Shown here: piece after piece, positions 6,488 through 7,030 of the stretch
How positions within the stretch are numbered: the stretch's first letter is position 1
Layout of the letters: each line of letters opens with the position of its first letter
Translations under genes and position numbers: made by a program
The notes under the pieces: generated by a model
The model's input: only the letters and a program-made list of their open reading frames with translations
Database searches by the model: none
Told to the model about the DNA's origin: nothing
DNA from: an uncultured Eubacteriales bacterium
GTDB lineage: Bacteria; Bacillota; Clostridia; Lachnospirales; Lachnospiraceae
DNA length: 7,030 nucleotides
Direction of reading: 5' to 3'
Assembly (NCBI GenBank): GCA_900313775.1
Contig: OMSP01000173.1
Span: 1 to 7,030, forward strand

Positions 6488-7030
6488 TTATTCCGTGGCC
6501 GCGTCTTCCGCAGCCTCTTCCTGCTTGATCTTTATGCCCTGCTTGGTCAGGCTGAGCTTCTTCCATTGGCGTTTATTGACCTTGATCTTTGCAGCTTTTT
6601 TCCACTTCTTGATCTGTTTGGTCACCGCCTCCTGCTTGCGTTCGGAGACGATCTCCTCCTTCTTGGCATCGGTCGCCTCGCGGTCCATTTCGCTTGTGAG
6701 CTGGGCCACATAATAACCGTTCTCACCCTCGATCACGCCCGTCGTTTTTCCCTTCTTCAACTCGAGCGCCGCTTTGATCAGGGCTGCATCCGGTTCAGTG
6801 CTGTTCTTGTCAAAGGATGCCTCCTCGACTTTCATTCCCTGTCCCCCGGCGTAGGCTTTGAAATCCTTCTGTTTTTTCGCTTTCGCCGCGAACTGATCGG
6901 CCTGCTTTTTGACCTGCTGTTTTTCAGCTTCTGTCATCAGTGTGACATTGCCGCTTTCATCTGTCGAAGAGAAGGCGAAATAGACATACTGCATCTTCTT
7001 CTGCGCAGCTTCCTCATCCGTCACATTACC
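6488..7030 (-). CDS. PrsA/SurA-like foldase, C-terminal part (5' end beyond window)
   Basis: C-terminal 180 residues of a probable extracytoplasmic peptidyl-prolyl isomerase or chaperone of the PrsA/SurA (parvulin-type) group. The frame is open to the window edge, so the GTG at 7024 is probably only an internal valine codon. Visible parts are a parvulin-like opening strand MQYVYFAFS (13-21), a Lys/Ala-rich helix (about 34-60) and ALELKKGKTTGVIEGENGYY (88-107), which matches the parvulin C-terminal pattern 'LKxGexSxxI....GYyv..L'. After that come a long basic helical region (about 115-150) and a tail rich in Lys, Ala and Glu. The usual ARHI histidine and GGDLG motif are not visible, so isomerase activity is doubtful and a chaperone role is possible. 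Any signal peptide or lipobox lies outside the window. The gene leads straight into scfA after 15 bases. Family call moderate; function inferred. Confidence 0.75.
   Translation of the reverse strand, partial: GNVTDEEAAQKKMQYVYFAFSSTDESGNVTLMTEAEKQQVKKQADQFAAKAKKQKDFKAYAGGQGMKVEEASFDKNSTEPDAALIKAALELKKGKTTGVIEGENGYYVAQLTSEMDREATDAKKEEIVSERKQEAVTKQIKKWKKAAKIKVNKRQWKKLSLTKQGIKIKQEEAAEDAATE

Noticed and set aside
7022..7024. GTG as the start of the foldase gene
   Set aside because: The frame stays open to the window edge, and the protein from here would begin in the middle of a domain without signal peptide. It is read as an internal Val codon of a truncated gene.
1..7030. Mobile elements, CRISPR arrays, tRNA or rRNA genes
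   Set aside because: The window is covered almost completely by six housekeeping-type genes on one strand. No spaced direct repeats, transposase motifs or structured RNA genes were seen.

Overview
The window is a continuous block of six genes, all on the minus strand, and it reads like a chromosomal housekeeping operon of a Clostridia-class Firmicute. The Lachnospiraceae or a close relative is the likeliest source. The evidence is the SCIFF peptide and its radical SAM maturase beside the Sec accessory genes (a Clostridia hallmark), a fused SecDF, the secDF-recJ-rsh order known from Firmicutes, strong Shine-Dalgarno sites with some TTG starts, and a moderate GC content (judged by eye). The exact taxon cannot be fixed from sequence alone.

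In transcription order, from high to low coordinates: (1) 7030-6488, the C-terminal 180 residues of a PrsA/SurA-like foldase, cut by the window edge; (2) 6472-6326, a 48-residue SCIFF ('six cysteines in forty-five') ribosomal peptide precursor; (3) 6329-4935, the SCIFF maturase, a radical SAM/SPASM enzyme with an N-terminal peptide-recognition domain; (4) 4931-2661, a fused SecDF translocase subunit; (5) 2671-920, the RecJ single-strand exonuclease; (6) 908-1, the N-terminal 302 residues of a Rel/SpoT-type (p)ppGpp synthetase/hydrolase, cut by the other edge.

Spacing is very tight. Gaps are 15, 3 and 11 bases, and two junctions overlap, by 4 and 11 bases. There is no intergenic terminator and no stretch above 15 bases without a gene. 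Two genes, scfB and recJ, start with TTG at the overlaps, so translational coupling is likely. The six genes are most simply read as one transcript whose promoter and terminator lie outside the window.

Functionally the block joins protein export and folding (foldase, SecDF), a thioether-peptide system of unknown cellular role (SCIFF and its maturase), DNA repair (RecJ) and the stringent response (Rel). The SCIFF pair is the most interesting part. The peptide keeps all six cysteines, and also the Cys32/Thr37 pair that is cross-linked in characterised homologues. The long open frames on the plus strand (up to 421 codons) are antisense shadows of these genes.
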